From Oceanobacillus jordanicus (GTDB lineage Bacteria; Bacillota; Bacilli; Bacillales; Amphibacillaceae), in contig NZ_JAIFZM010000011.1 of the NCBI RefSeq assembly GCF_022095695.1, positions 62,001 to 126,000 on the forward strand: 64,000 nt of DNA, read 5' to 3'. Shown here one piece after another: positions 34,066 through 42,816 of this stretch. Within the stretch, counting starts at the first letter, position 1; each line of letters opens with the position of its first letter. Made by a program: the position numbers and the translations under genes. The notes beneath the pieces were generated by a model, which ran no database searches, was not told the origin of the DNA, and saw only the letters and a list, made by a program, of their open reading frames with translations.

Positions 34066-35268
34066 TTAAAACAGATCTTCAAACGTTGGTTCCATTGTTG
34101 TATCTGCAGTAACCTTTACTTTTTCAATGCCAGAAACTGCTTCCTCTATCAGGGCAGTATAGTCTTTTGTGGATTCATAATAATTGGCTTTCTCTCTTTT
34201 TGGCTTTGTTTTTGGTGCTTTAGGTACAAAAATTGTACAGCAGTCCTCATACGGCAATATGGAAGTCTCATATGTCCCAATTTGCTGAGAGATGTTAATA
34301 ATATCAGATTTATCCATCGTAACGAGAGGACGAATCACGGGATAATTCGTCACTTCATTGATTGTGTTCATACTTTCCATGGTTTGACTTGCCACCTGTC
34401 CAAGATTCTCTCCTGTTGTCATGGACAAGATGGATTCTTGCTCACAAACCCTCTCACTGATTCGCATCATCATACGACGCATAATCGTCATCGCGTAGCC
34501 ATCAGGTATTGACTTAAATACTTCCTGTTGTAGCTTTGTGAAAGGAACGATATGCACCTTAATGGAACCACCAAACCTGGTAAGTTGTTTTGCTAAATCA
34601 AGTACCTTCTGTTTTGCTCGATCACTTGTAAACGGTGGAGAATGAAAATGAATAGCTTCTAATTGAACGCCTCGTTTCATTGCCAAATACCCTGCAACAG
34701 GACTGTCAATCCCTCCTGACAATAGAAGAAGGGATTTCCCGGAAGTCCCTACAGGTAAGCCTCCTAGCCCTTTTACAACGCTTGATGTAATATACGTTGC
34801 TTCATTTCTGATTTCTACTTTTATTTCTAAATCTGGTTGATGGACATCAACCGTGTATCCTTCTGTATTGCTTAAAAGGTGTCCCCCAAGGATTTGGTTA
34901 AATTCTTGGGAACGGATAGGGAAATCTTTATTAATTCGTTTCACCGTTACTTTAAACTTTTTAACCTCTTCGCTGTTTTTCAAAGCATAAAGAGCTGCCT
35001 CTTTCACTGCTTCTGGTTCATTTTCTACTTTTATAGCAAGGCTTAAACTTTGAATACCAAATATGTCTTTACACTTTTCGATAATTGGGGCAGGATCTGA
35101 GCCATTTAAAATGATAAACATTCTTCCCTGGGTCCGTTTTACCTTTACATTAGGAAAGGCTCTTAGCTTGTGCTGAACGTTTTCCTGCAGTCTTATAATA
35201 AATTTCTTAATGTTCTTCCCTTTTAACGCCATTTCACCGTAGCGAATTAGTATGTGATCATATTCCAT
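34066..35268 (-). CDS. thiI: tRNA 4-thiouridine synthase ThiI
   Basis: Adenylates tRNA U8 and inserts sulfur; also feeds sulfur to thiamine synthesis in some species. The 400 residues comprise an N-terminal ferredoxin-like domain, THUMP (about 60-165) and a PP-loop ATPase with SGGIDSPVAGY. The rhodanese domain of E. coli ThiI is absent, as in other bacilli; a dedicated cysteine desulfurase follows. It lies 6 bases downstream of that gene. Confidence 0.96.
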   Translation of the reverse strand: MEYDHILIRYGEMALKGKNIKKFIIRLQENVQHKLRAFPNVKVKRTQGRMFIILNGSDPAPIIEKCKDIFGIQSLSLAIKVENEPEAVKEAALYALKNSEEVKKFKVTVKRINKDFPIRSQEFNQILGGHLLSNTEGYTVDVHQPDLEIKVEIRNEATYITSSVVKGLGGLPVGTSGKSLLLLSGGIDSPVAGYLAMKRGVQLEAIHFHSPPFTSDRAKQKVLDLAKQLTRFGGSIKVHIVPFTKLQQEVFKSIPDGYAMTIMRRMMMRISERVCEQESILSMTTGENLGQVASQTMESMNTINEVTNYPVIRPLVTMDKSDIINISQQIGTYETSILPYEDCCTIFVPKAPKTKPKREKANYYESTKDYTALIEEAVSGIEKVKVTADTTMEPTFEDLF

Positions 35269-35274
35269 TATTAT

Positions 35275-36414
35275 CTACTCCATAACTTTTTTAAATTGAT
35301 GTATTGCCTGTTTCAGCACTTCTATAAATTGTTGAATTTCTTCTTTCGTAGTCTCATACGATAAGCTCACTCTTAATGCAGATATGGCTCGATCTCGAGG
35401 AAAGCCACATGCCACCAAAATTTTGCTCTCATCCGACTGTTTAGAAGAGCAAGCAGATTTGGTTGAAATATAGATGTCCTTCTCTGCCAGTATATGAATC
35501 ATTACTTCAGGTTTTGTACCCGGTACAGAGAAATTGACAATATGTGGGGCCGCATTATCTGGAGTGTTTATAACTACCTCAGGTATTTCCGTCAAAGAAT
35601 TAAGAAGAAAGTCTCGGACACTGTATAGATTGGCAAGCCTTGTAGCCTCTTTTTCTTTAATGAGACGAAGAGCTTTTACCATCGATACAGTACCAGCCAC
35701 ATTTTCAGTACCAGATCGTAGGTTTCGTTCTTGTTCACCACCGTGAAATAAAGGGAAAAGTGTTGTTCGATTGTCTACATATAAGATCCCCGTGCCTTTA
35801 AGTCCATTGATCTTATGCCCTGACATCGTACATAAATTAATGCCCGAATGAGACAAAGTAAGTGGCACTTTACCTAATCCCTGTACATCGTCTACATGAA
35901 AAAATATTTTCGGGTATGTCGCAACAAGGTCAGCAATCTCTTTTATCGGTTGTATACTCCCTAACTCATTATTCACATGCATTACGCTAATTAGAATGGT
36001 ATCTTTCCTAATTGCTGCTTTCACATCAAGTGCAGAAACAACGCCTGATTGATCAACTGGTAAATAGGTAATATCAAAACCAAGCGATTCTAAGCTTTTA
36101 CATGCTTCAAATACGGAAGGATGTTCTATTTCCGTTGTAATAATATGCTTACCGCGTTGCTGGTGCTGTAAAGCAATACCTTTAATCGCCATATTATTAC
36201 CTTCTGTCCCCCCAGAGGTGAAAACAACTTCTTCTTGTTTCACTTTCAACAGCTCTGCTGCTTGTTTCTTTGCCATATTCAATAGCTTCTCCGCTTCCCC
36301 ACCAAAAGGATGAATGGAGGATGGATTTGCAAAATAATGGCTTGAAATTTGTTCAAAACTAGTTAGTACACCTGGATCAGGCTTTGTTGTTGCACTATTA
36401 TCTAAATAAATCAT
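35275..36414 (-). CDS. nifZ: Cysteine desulfurase (NifZ/IscS-type) partner of ThiI
   Basis: PLP enzyme that passes sulfur from cysteine to ThiI. In 379 residues: N-terminal MIYLDNSATTKP, PLP lysine in SGHKINGLKGTG, and the sulfur-accepting loop Cys in STKSACSSKQSD. The ATG at 36414 follows AAGGAG with 8 bases; an upstream TTG would include that site. B. subtilis nifZ-thiI has the same order. Confidence 0.93.
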   Translation of the reverse strand: MIYLDNSATTKPDPGVLTSFEQISSHYFANPSSIHPFGGEAEKLLNMAKKQAAELLKVKQEEVVFTSGGTEGNNMAIKGIALQHQQRGKHIITTEIEHPSVFEACKSLESLGFDITYLPVDQSGVVSALDVKAAIRKDTILISVMHVNNELGSIQPIKEIADLVATYPKIFFHVDDVQGLGKVPLTLSHSGINLCTMSGHKINGLKGTGILYVDNRTTLFPLFHGGEQERNLRSGTENVAGTVSMVKALRLIKEKEATRLANLYSVRDFLLNSLTEIPEVVINTPDNAAPHIVNFSVPGTKPEVMIHILAEKDIYISTKSACSSKQSDESKILVACGFPRDRAISALRVSLSYETTKEEIQQFIEVLKQAIHQFKKVME

Positions 36415-36463
36415 AATACGGACTCCTTGCAATGAACCTTTTATTATATTAGAACACAGAAGA

Positions 36464-36490
36464 AAAAGGATATTTCTATAATATCCTTTT
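36464..36490 (-). terminator. Terminator of ezrA
   Basis: AAAAGGATAT and ATATCCTTTT pair as a 10-bp stem; TTCTTCT follows on the minus strand. Confidence 0.75.
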
Positions 36491-36529
36491 CTTTTTAATG
36501 AATATTTATTTAAGCTACCTATATTACGC

Positions 36530-38221
36530 TTAATTTGCAGTCAATTGATATTCCTCTATACGTTTTAAAGCACCTGGCTCAATTTCTTCAATTGCTTTGG
36601 CTGCTTGCTCTAATGAAAGCTCATATTCGTAGGCACGGAATAAGCGCTCTGATTCAGCTAACTTTGCAGCAAGTAATGGATATTGACTGCGGTACCGATT
36701 AGCATATTGAATAACCTGTTCTGTCAGATACGCTTGTTCAAGCATCATATCTGTTTGCTCTGCTACTTGCTCAACGGCAGTTGCAGCATCGCTTAACGCC
36801 TTTTGTACTTCGGCCATATCCAATGGCTGCTTTTCGAGTGTTTTAATAACGCGATTATTTTTCTCAGACGCTGTTTCCATGGAATTCCATATAAAGGTCG
36901 GAATGCCAGGTACATTGCTCTTCTTTAATTTACGTTGTATATCATACAATTGATTGCGCATTTCCGTCAACTTCTCTTTTGCTTCCAACTCGTCTTTACG
37001 AAGATTTCGGATCCGTACCTTGAAGGCTTCATGATTTTCCTTCATTTCCTCCAATTGGATATATCCATCTTCTACCAGATTTCTAAGTTCCGAATGCGAA
37101 GCTTTATCATTTGTAAGTTTTTCTGATAGTTCTTCCAGCTCAACCGTTAATTTCCCAATCGACTTTTCTAAAGCCATATAACGTTCCATATCACCATCTT
37201 CAAAGTAATAGGCTTTCTTTAATTGCTCTACTTCAGATTTCGTGTCTAGAAAAGCTTGGTTCATATCTGCTACAGCCTGCTGATAGCTTGGCACCTGTGT
37301 GTCGAGGTAGCTCTTGGCAAGTGCTTCTTTTTCCAGTAGCTCGTACATTTCCTTTATACGTTCTTCCATTTCTTCCATCGTTGCTTCTACTTCTTTTGTC
37401 TCGCCTTTTTCCATGGCTTCAACTGTACTTGCTAGACGTTCTTGATATGTACGTATCTCTTTTTCAAATGCCAAATGCTCGACATGATACCCTTCATCCT
37501 TCATCTCTTTAAGACCGGAAAATAATTGATCTAACTGTGCTGGAAGCTCATGTTTGCATTTCTTATAATAGAAAGGAAATGCATCAAATTGCTCCTCAAG
37601 CTCATGAATTTCGATAGTTAGTTCATCGACAACCTGTTTAGCCTCCATATAATCGCCGGCCTCTGTCGATTGCTCATACACCAAAGTCTTTTCTTGTAGT
37701 GTATCTAGTTGATTATCGAAATATCGCTCGGCTTTTCCATATTGATAGCGGTTTTGGGAAAGTGCTTTTTTCATTGCTTTTATTTTAGGATTTAAAGTGT
37801 CCATTTCTTTTCGGCTTTGCTCTTCCGACTCTAACAGCATGTCTACTTCTGCAAGTAGCTTCTCTATGTTAGCTTCGATTGTTTGCAAAATCTCTTCTAC
37901 ATTATTTAATGTCTTTTTAGCTTTAGAAAAACGGTATTTGTCCGCTGCCTCTTCTGCATCAAATAAATGCTCTTCAATATCAGGAAGTTCCTTCGTTAAG
38001 ATATGCTCCCAGCGTTCCTTCCAGGATTCAAACTTATCCTGCGTTTCTCCGGATAAATTTAATGTCTTAATCCTTCCCAACTGTGAGGCAATGTTCCGAC
38101 CCATAATGTCCATTTTCCAAGCCTCGTAACGATCCACGACATCGTATACACGTTTTCTGAGAATAAGACCGATAATAATTAATGTAATGATAACTAGTAC
38201 AATTCCTATGAAGTATGCCAT
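36530..38221 (-). CDS. ezrA: Septation ring formation regulator EzrA
   Basis: Membrane-anchored negative regulator of FtsZ ring formation. The true start is ATG 38221, with AGGAGG 6 bases before it, giving 563 residues as usual for EzrA: an N-terminal membrane helix (about 3-22), then spectrin-like coiled-coil repeats to the C terminus. An open frame continues upstream but has no other good start. The extra N-terminal reading in the leader is non-coding. Confidence 0.94.
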   Translation of the reverse strand: MAYFIGIVLVIITLIIIGLILRKRVYDVVDRYEAWKMDIMGRNIASQLGRIKTLNLSGETQDKFESWKERWEHILTKELPDIEEHLFDAEEAADKYRFSKAKKTLNNVEEILQTIEANIEKLLAEVDMLLESEEQSRKEMDTLNPKIKAMKKALSQNRYQYGKAERYFDNQLDTLQEKTLVYEQSTEAGDYMEAKQVVDELTIEIHELEEQFDAFPFYYKKCKHELPAQLDQLFSGLKEMKDEGYHVEHLAFEKEIRTYQERLASTVEAMEKGETKEVEATMEEMEERIKEMYELLEKEALAKSYLDTQVPSYQQAVADMNQAFLDTKSEVEQLKKAYYFEDGDMERYMALEKSIGKLTVELEELSEKLTNDKASHSELRNLVEDGYIQLEEMKENHEAFKVRIRNLRKDELEAKEKLTEMRNQLYDIQRKLKKSNVPGIPTFIWNSMETASEKNNRVIKTLEKQPLDMAEVQKALSDAATAVEQVAEQTDMMLEQAYLTEQVIQYANRYRSQYPLLAAKLAESERLFRAYEYELSLEQAAKAIEEIEPGALKRIEEYQLTAN

Positions 38222-38315
38222 AAATTGCCTCCTAACTATATTCCTATTTAAGAGGATGAAACGTTGAAGAGCCTCTTGAAGAACATAAAAACCGTTATTT
38301 AATATGATAGTACTT

Positions 38316-38324
38316 ATAATACCA
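38316..38324 (-). promoter_or_regulatory. Extended -10 promoter of ezrA
   Basis: TGGTATTAT on the minus strand is a TGn-extended -10, about 95 bases before the ezrA start. No good -35 is seen. Confidence 0.4.
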
Positions 38325-38421
38325 TGTTCGTAGTGTTTTTGGCTAAAAAAATACAAATAATTTGCAGCTTCGACATATAATGCTTTATTTTTCTTGAACA
38401 TATTGTATGAAAAGTTGCGTT

Positions 38422-39054
38422 TTAAGAGGATGCAGTCTTATCAGCAGGCTCTTTTGCAGCGAAATCAATCCAGTGATGGATACTCTTCACGTATTTTTCA
38501 GCAAATTGCCTGTGGGAGTATTGTCCAACCACCTGATTTTTCCATTCATTATGCAATATATATGGTGTTGTCAGCATTCCTTTAAACTGCATGAGTAAAA
38601 AACTGCGTTCCTCAGGGTCTGTCTTTTTATTAACGCGAATAACCGCTTCAAACGCCTTGCTTACATAGAAGTTTTCTTTAGCCAAGTATGTTACCGCCAT
38701 TTCCCTAACAAACACGGAATCCAACGACAGTTCTCGATGAATAAAACAGGAGAATTGATGATGCATTTGTTTATAATGTATAATGGTTGAAATTAACTCT
38801 TTCAATTGATCAAGTGCAGAAAGCTGTTCTGTTTCGAGCAAAGTTTCTTCTATCGCTATCAAGTATGCTTCATAATAATACGAAACAGCGTATTCTAAAA
38901 GACCTTGCTTTCCTTTAAAATAATAGCTGATGAGCGACACGTTAACAGAAGCACGCTCTGCAATATCACGTACCGAGGTACCATGAAAACCCTTTTGAAA
39001 GAACAGGGACGAGGCTGCGTCAATCACTTTTTGTTTTGATGTGTTTGGTTTCAT
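38422..39054 (-). CDS. refZ: TetR-family regulator of FtsZ and division RefZ (YttP)
   Basis: DNA-binding protein that, in B. subtilis, binds near the origin and modulates FtsZ during sporulation. The 210 residues have the TetR HTH (FFQKGFHGTSVRDIAERASV, NVSLISYYFKGKQGLLE) and a helical C-terminal domain. AAGGAG lies 9 bases before the ATG at 39054. The call is based on synteny with ezrA and on the family pattern. Confidence 0.82.
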   Translation of the reverse strand: MKPNTSKQKVIDAASSLFFQKGFHGTSVRDIAERASVNVSLISYYFKGKQGLLEYAVSYYYEAYLIAIEETLLETEQLSALDQLKELISTIIHYKQMHHQFSCFIHRELSLDSVFVREMAVTYLAKENFYVSKAFEAVIRVNKKTDPEERSFLLMQFKGMLTTPYILHNEWKNQVVGQYSHRQFAEKYVKSIHHWIDFAAKEPADKTASS

Positions 39055-39183
39055 CCTATTCAACTCCTTACTTGTCTTTTACGACAAAGAGACGGGTAAT
39101 CCTGCATTTTTTGCTCGACAAAAAAATTAACGATGTCGAATTAGCAAACTTACCATACATTACAATGAAAGGAGTGTGCATAT

Positions 39184-39669
39184 ATGTTTCAATCAACAGC
39201 ATACTCAGGCCAAAAAGAAAAGGACTATCAATTATTAGTGAAGCAAGTAGATGCACTCAGTGAAGGCGAGCATGATCATACCGCCTTACTTGCAAATGCG
39301 TCTGCTTTATTAAATCAGTTTCTCACTGACGTAAATTGGGTAGGGTTTTACGTTTGGAAAGAAGATGAACTTGTATTAGGGCCCTTCCAAGGATTACCAG
39401 CATGTATCCGGATTGGCTACGGCAAAGGAGTATGTGGCACAGCTATTAAAGAAAAAGCAACTCAACGCATTGCGGATGTTCATGCATTCCCTGGACACAT
39501 TGCTTGCGACGGGGCGACAAACTCGGAAATCGTTGTACCGATTATCCTTAACGAGACAATTTATGGAGTACTAGATATAGACAGCCCGAATTCAGACCGT
39601 TTTGACGAAGTGGATCAAACTTACTTAGAACAGTTTGTCCATGTACTTGAAAAGCATTTAGCCGGATGA
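39184..39669 (+). CDS. msrC: GAF-domain free methionine-(R)-sulfoxide reductase
   Basis: Reduces free Met-R-sulfoxide. The 161-residue GAF protein has the three reactive cysteines in the family spacing: GLPACIRIG, GVCGTA and HIACDGATNSEIVVP. AAAGGAG lies before the ATG. It corresponds to B. subtilis ytsP, between refZ and dgcP. Confidence 0.9.
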   Translation: MFQSTAYSGQKEKDYQLLVKQVDALSEGEHDHTALLANASALLNQFLTDVNWVGFYVWKEDELVLGPFQGLPACIRIGYGKGVCGTAIKEKATQRIADVHAFPGHIACDGATNSEIVVPIILNETIYGVLDIDSPNSDRFDEVDQTYLEQFVHVLEKHLAG

Positions 39670-39670
39670 A

Positions 39671-39815
39671 GTGAAACTTCAATCAGTGGGAGTTTTCATT
39701 CTTCCCCCATTGATTGTTAGTTGAACGAATCGGGATGTTAACGTCCGTTTACTCCCACTAAAAACTTACAGTTTCACCTCATGTATTGAAGTAGGAGTCT
39801 TACGGACGGTTGCTC
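39671..39815 (+). repeat. Structured intergenic repeat, copy A
   Basis: Contains hairpin 1 (AATCAGTGGG with CCCATTGATT), the invariant core TGTTAGTTGAACGAATCGG (39715-39733) and hairpin 2 (CGTCCGT and ACTCCCACT with AGTAGGAGT and ACGGACG). GTGAAACT at the start and AGTTTCAC at 39770-39777 could also pair. A second copy at 47798 keeps the core but has different stems that still pair. It is not coding. Origin is uncertain: a stand-alone RNA or a mobile-element-derived RNA. Confidence 0.75.
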
Positions 39816-39850
39816 CGGTATAAAGTTAAATAGATATTCTTTAAGATATA

Positions 39851-39907
39851 AAAAGCCCGATGAAACTCGTATTCTAGAGAAGAATTCCGAGTAACCGTCG
39901 GGCTTTT
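39851..39907 (-). terminator. Terminator of dgcP
   Basis: AAAAGCCCGA pairs with TCGGGCTTTT and an inner ACTCG/CGAGT helix forms; T run on the minus strand. Confidence 0.8.
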
Positions 39908-39920
39908 AGTAATCTAAGAA

Positions 39921-41744
39921 TTATTTCACGTATCTAACAACACTATTTTTGCCATTGTTTTTGGCTTCATACAGAGCCTTGTCTGCTCTGATAAAGAGTT
40001 CACTGACTGTATCTGTAACCGTATGTTCCCATGAGGACACACCACAAGAAAGGGTTACAGACGGATTTGTATGCTTTTCGACTTGACTTCGAATTAATCC
40101 AGCTATTTGCACACCTTCGTTAATAGTGATAGTAGGTGCATAGACAGCGAGTTCTTCTCCTCCCCACCTAGCTGCAAGATCACGATTGTTTACAATTGAC
40201 TTAACAAGGTCCGCTACCTGTATCAACACCTTATCGCCAATATGATGCCCATACGTGTCATTAATTGATTTGAAGTCATCAATATCGAATAGAATTAATG
40301 TTCCCATTTCACCTGTCGCCATATGAGCGATTATCTCTTCTTCTAAATAGTTTCGTGAATAGAGTTTTGTTAAAAAATCTGTTTTAACAGCCTTTTTCAA
40401 CTTATCTTTAAGTACTGTATTTGTCAGCGCTAAGGTTGAATGCTGTATGAGTGACTGTATTAATTTAAATTTATTAAATGAAAAGAAATATGGTTGTTCG
40501 TGCAAGATCGCAATAATACCATGAACTGTGTCAGAATGGCTCATCGGAATAGCAATAATAGACCGGTATGGAAATCGATCTATTCTATCAAAATCCCCTT
40601 TAAGCAATGGCTCCCCCTTACAATCTGTATGGTCTTTCAAATACTCAGCAAATCTCCTTCCAGGATTCGTATTAAAAAACGTTGTACTTCCAGTTAGGAC
40701 ATCGAACCTTTCTTCATTATCCCCGTTGTAATAAATAAAACCGACCTCTGAGGCATGACAAACATCCATTACTTGGTCTCTGACAAGATTGATGATCTCT
40801 TTCATTTCAAGATTCGAGTTCAACTTGTGTGTAGCTTCATTAATTAACTTTAAGTCAGAGACAAGGTGATTTGATTTTTCATAAAGCGTGACGTTTTCGA
40901 TGGCCTTGCCGGCAGTACTAGCAATCTGGGATATAAAGTTTATTTCCTTTTCGGGAATATACATTCCTTTATCACTAATCACCTGTAGAACTCCGTATAC
41001 ACCTTGTTTCCCTACCAATGGTGCATATAAGAAACAGCCTGTTTTATCTAATTGCTCTTCTATTTGAATTTCTCCTGAAATAAAGGCCAAAGTACTTACA
41101 CGTTTTATCACATCATCACTATATTCTATCGTTTTGACAGGAAGTTCTGCTTCTAACTCGGTATCCTGTGAAAGCAAAAGATTATATGCTAGTTCCGGGT
41201 ATAGTTTACGAAGGCCTTGAACAATTTCACTTAATATCTTTTTTTGAGAGGTGAGAGACAGCAGCTGGGAAGTCAATTCAAATAAATACGCATGATTCCT
41301 TCTCATCCTTCTTCCATCTAATTGTAAGAGGGAAATTAACTTCTCCGTTTCCGTCTTCAAAATTGCCAACTCTTCTACTGGAGTTGGGAATTCCTGTTCA
41401 ATACATAATATGGCTTTGGGCCCTTCTTCCGGTAAAATATGTAGTAAGGTGACCTGCTTTTCTAGAATTATTTGATGGTTAACTTCCTCCCCCATCATGA
41501 CATTCTCTGACAATCTATGTTCTTTTAAAGGAACTTCCCTGATAAGACTATCTGATATACAAAGTTCATATTCTCTCTGCCATTCATTAAACAAATAAAA
41601 TCCTGAATAGGAAACAGGGAGAACTTTACATATACACTCAGCAACACGACATAGCATATTCGCGTCACTTTGCTCAAGGGGGGTTGATGCCAATTCAAAG
41701 TATAAACTCCGTAGCTTATCCATAAGCAATTCTGTGTTTTTCAT
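39921..41744 (-). CDS. dgcP: GAF-GGDEF diguanylate cyclase DgcP (YtrP)
   Basis: Makes cyclic di-GMP. The 607-residue soluble protein has an N-terminal sensor region of GAF-like domains (about 15-140, 150-290 and 300-440) and a C-terminal GGDEF domain (about 440-605) with active-site GGEEL (528-532) in RWGGEEL and the metal-binding FDIDDFKSIND. The RxxD product-inhibition site does not appear at its usual place before GGEEL (NNRDLAARWGG reads R-D-L-A). AGGTGAT lies before the ATG at 41744. It may feed the riboswitch and PilB motif of the pilus locus. Confidence 0.92.
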   Translation of the reverse strand: MKNTELLMDKLRSLYFELASTPLEQSDANMLCRVAECICKVLPVSYSGFYLFNEWQREYELCISDSLIREVPLKEHRLSENVMMGEEVNHQIILEKQVTLLHILPEEGPKAILCIEQEFPTPVEELAILKTETEKLISLLQLDGRRMRRNHAYLFELTSQLLSLTSQKKILSEIVQGLRKLYPELAYNLLLSQDTELEAELPVKTIEYSDDVIKRVSTLAFISGEIQIEEQLDKTGCFLYAPLVGKQGVYGVLQVISDKGMYIPEKEINFISQIASTAGKAIENVTLYEKSNHLVSDLKLINEATHKLNSNLEMKEIINLVRDQVMDVCHASEVGFIYYNGDNEERFDVLTGSTTFFNTNPGRRFAEYLKDHTDCKGEPLLKGDFDRIDRFPYRSIIAIPMSHSDTVHGIIAILHEQPYFFSFNKFKLIQSLIQHSTLALTNTVLKDKLKKAVKTDFLTKLYSRNYLEEEIIAHMATGEMGTLILFDIDDFKSINDTYGHHIGDKVLIQVADLVKSIVNNRDLAARWGGEELAVYAPTITINEGVQIAGLIRSQVEKHTNPSVTLSCGVSSWEHTVTDTVSELFIRADKALYEAKNNGKNSVVRYVK

Positions 41745-41866
41745 AGTTATCACCTATTATCTTAATGTCGAAACGAATTGTGCTCTAATTGACTAGTTAT
41801 CATTATAAACGAACTAGTCCTAATTTCCTATTATATTACCCGTTAAATTCGTTTTCTCAATAAAGG

Positions 41867-41895
41867 TTGACTTATAAGCTAAGAAATTATATACT
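41867..41895 (+). promoter_or_regulatory. Sigma-A promoter of rpsD
   Basis: TTGACT (41867-41872), 17 bases, TATACT (41890-41895). Strong consensus promoter for a ribosomal protein gene. Confidence 0.85.
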
Positions 41896-41901
41896 ATTCC
41901 T

Positions 41902-42085
41902 TGTGTAAAATAATAAAGTAGCCTATGTGAACCGGACGCTTGAAACCATTTTGTTCCTCATCACTTGAATGAGGTGTATCGCGTAACTCTTAGCTGCTGG
42001 AGCGATGGTACATGAAAACATAATGGACAACGTATAGGAACACGCTCGCTTATTTTATGCAAATAAAATAAAAAGGAGGAAATGT
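41902..42085 (+). promoter_or_regulatory. Structured leader of rpsD (S4 autoregulatory leader)
   Basis: About 185 bases lie between the promoter and rpsD. They contain several GC-paired segments (for example CTCATCACTTGAATGAG). In B. subtilis, S4 binds the leader of its own mRNA and represses translation; this region has the matching position and length. Its fold was not checked against a model. Confidence 0.6.
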
Positions 42086-42088
42086 CTT

Positions 42089-42691
42089 ATGGCTCGTTTT
42101 ACTGGATCAGTATGGAAAAAATCACGTCGTCTTGGCATTTCATTAACTGGAACTGGTAAGGAACTAGATAAACGTCCTTACGCTCCTGGTCAACATGGAC
42201 CAAACCAACGCAGAAAAGTCTCTGAATATGGCTTACAATTACAAGAGAAGCAAAAACTTCGCTTCATGTATGGATTGAACGAACGTCAATTCCGTACCTT
42301 GTTTGATAAAGCTGGGAAAATGAAAGGTATTCATGGTGAAAACTTCATGATCCTTCTTGATTCTCGTCTAGATAACATCGTTTATCGCATGGGTCTTGCC
42401 CGTACTCGCAGACAAGCTCGTCAGCTTGTAAACCATGGTCACGTTACTGTAGATGGCGGACGCGTTGATATTCCATCATACCGTCTAAAACCAGGTCAAG
42501 TAGTTGGTTTACGTGAAAAATCCAAAAACCTCGATATCGTTAAAGAGGCTGTGGAAGTAAACAACTTCGTACCTGAATATGTAACAATTGACACTGACAA
42601 AATGGAAGGTACGTACACTCGCTACCCTGAGCGTTCTGAACTTCCAGCTGAAATCAACGAAGCACTTATCGTTGAATTCTACTCTCGTTAA
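42089..42691 (+). CDS. rpsD: 30S ribosomal protein S4
   Basis: Primary 16S rRNA-binding protein and negative regulator of its own gene. The 200 residues are canonical: N-terminal [21 protein letters not shown]-type start, basic RNA-binding domain, and the S4 domain ([19 protein letters not shown]). It has no zinc-binding cysteines, so it is the C-minus type. AAGGAGG lies before the ATG. Confidence 0.99.
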   Translation: MARFTGSVWKKSRRLGISLTGTGKELDKRPYAPGQHGPNQRRKVSEYGLQLQEKQKLRFMYGLNERQFRTLFDKAGKMKGIHGENFMILLDSRLDNIVYRMGLARTRRQARQLVNHGHVTVDGGRVDIPSYRLKPGQVVGLREKSKNLDIVKEAVEVNNFVPEYVTIDTDKMEGTYTRYPERSELPAEINEALIVEFYSR

Positions 42692-42705
42692 TCGTTTCTT
42701 AAAGA

Positions 42706-42747
42706 AAAACCTGAAATGCTTGTTAACAAGTATTTCAGGTTTTTTTA
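42706..42747 (+). terminator. Terminator of rpsD
   Basis: CCTGAAAT and ATTTCAGG close a stem with an inner TTG/CAA pair, followed by seven T. Confidence 0.88.
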
Positions 42748-42764
42748 TTTCTATTAACTTTAGT

Positions 42765-42804
42765 AAAAGACGGGAGTTGCATCCAACAGCAACTCCCGTC
42801 TTTT
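42765..42804. terminator. Terminator of tyrS
   Basis: AAAAGACGGGAGTTGC pairs perfectly with GCAACTCCCGTCTTTT, 16 bp with an 8-base loop, between convergent rpsD and tyrS. Confidence 0.88.
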
Positions 42805-42816
42805 AAGTTCTACTCA

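Noticed and set aside
33985-34512. Long plus-strand open frame (175 codons) opposite thiI
   Set aside because: It is antisense to the well conserved thiI, has low-complexity Cys/Phe/His content and no ribosome site.
38222-38401. 60-codon N-terminal extension of ezrA
   Set aside because: AGGAGG lies 6 bases before the ATG at 38221, and EzrA normally begins with the membrane helix found there; the promoter lies inside the extension.
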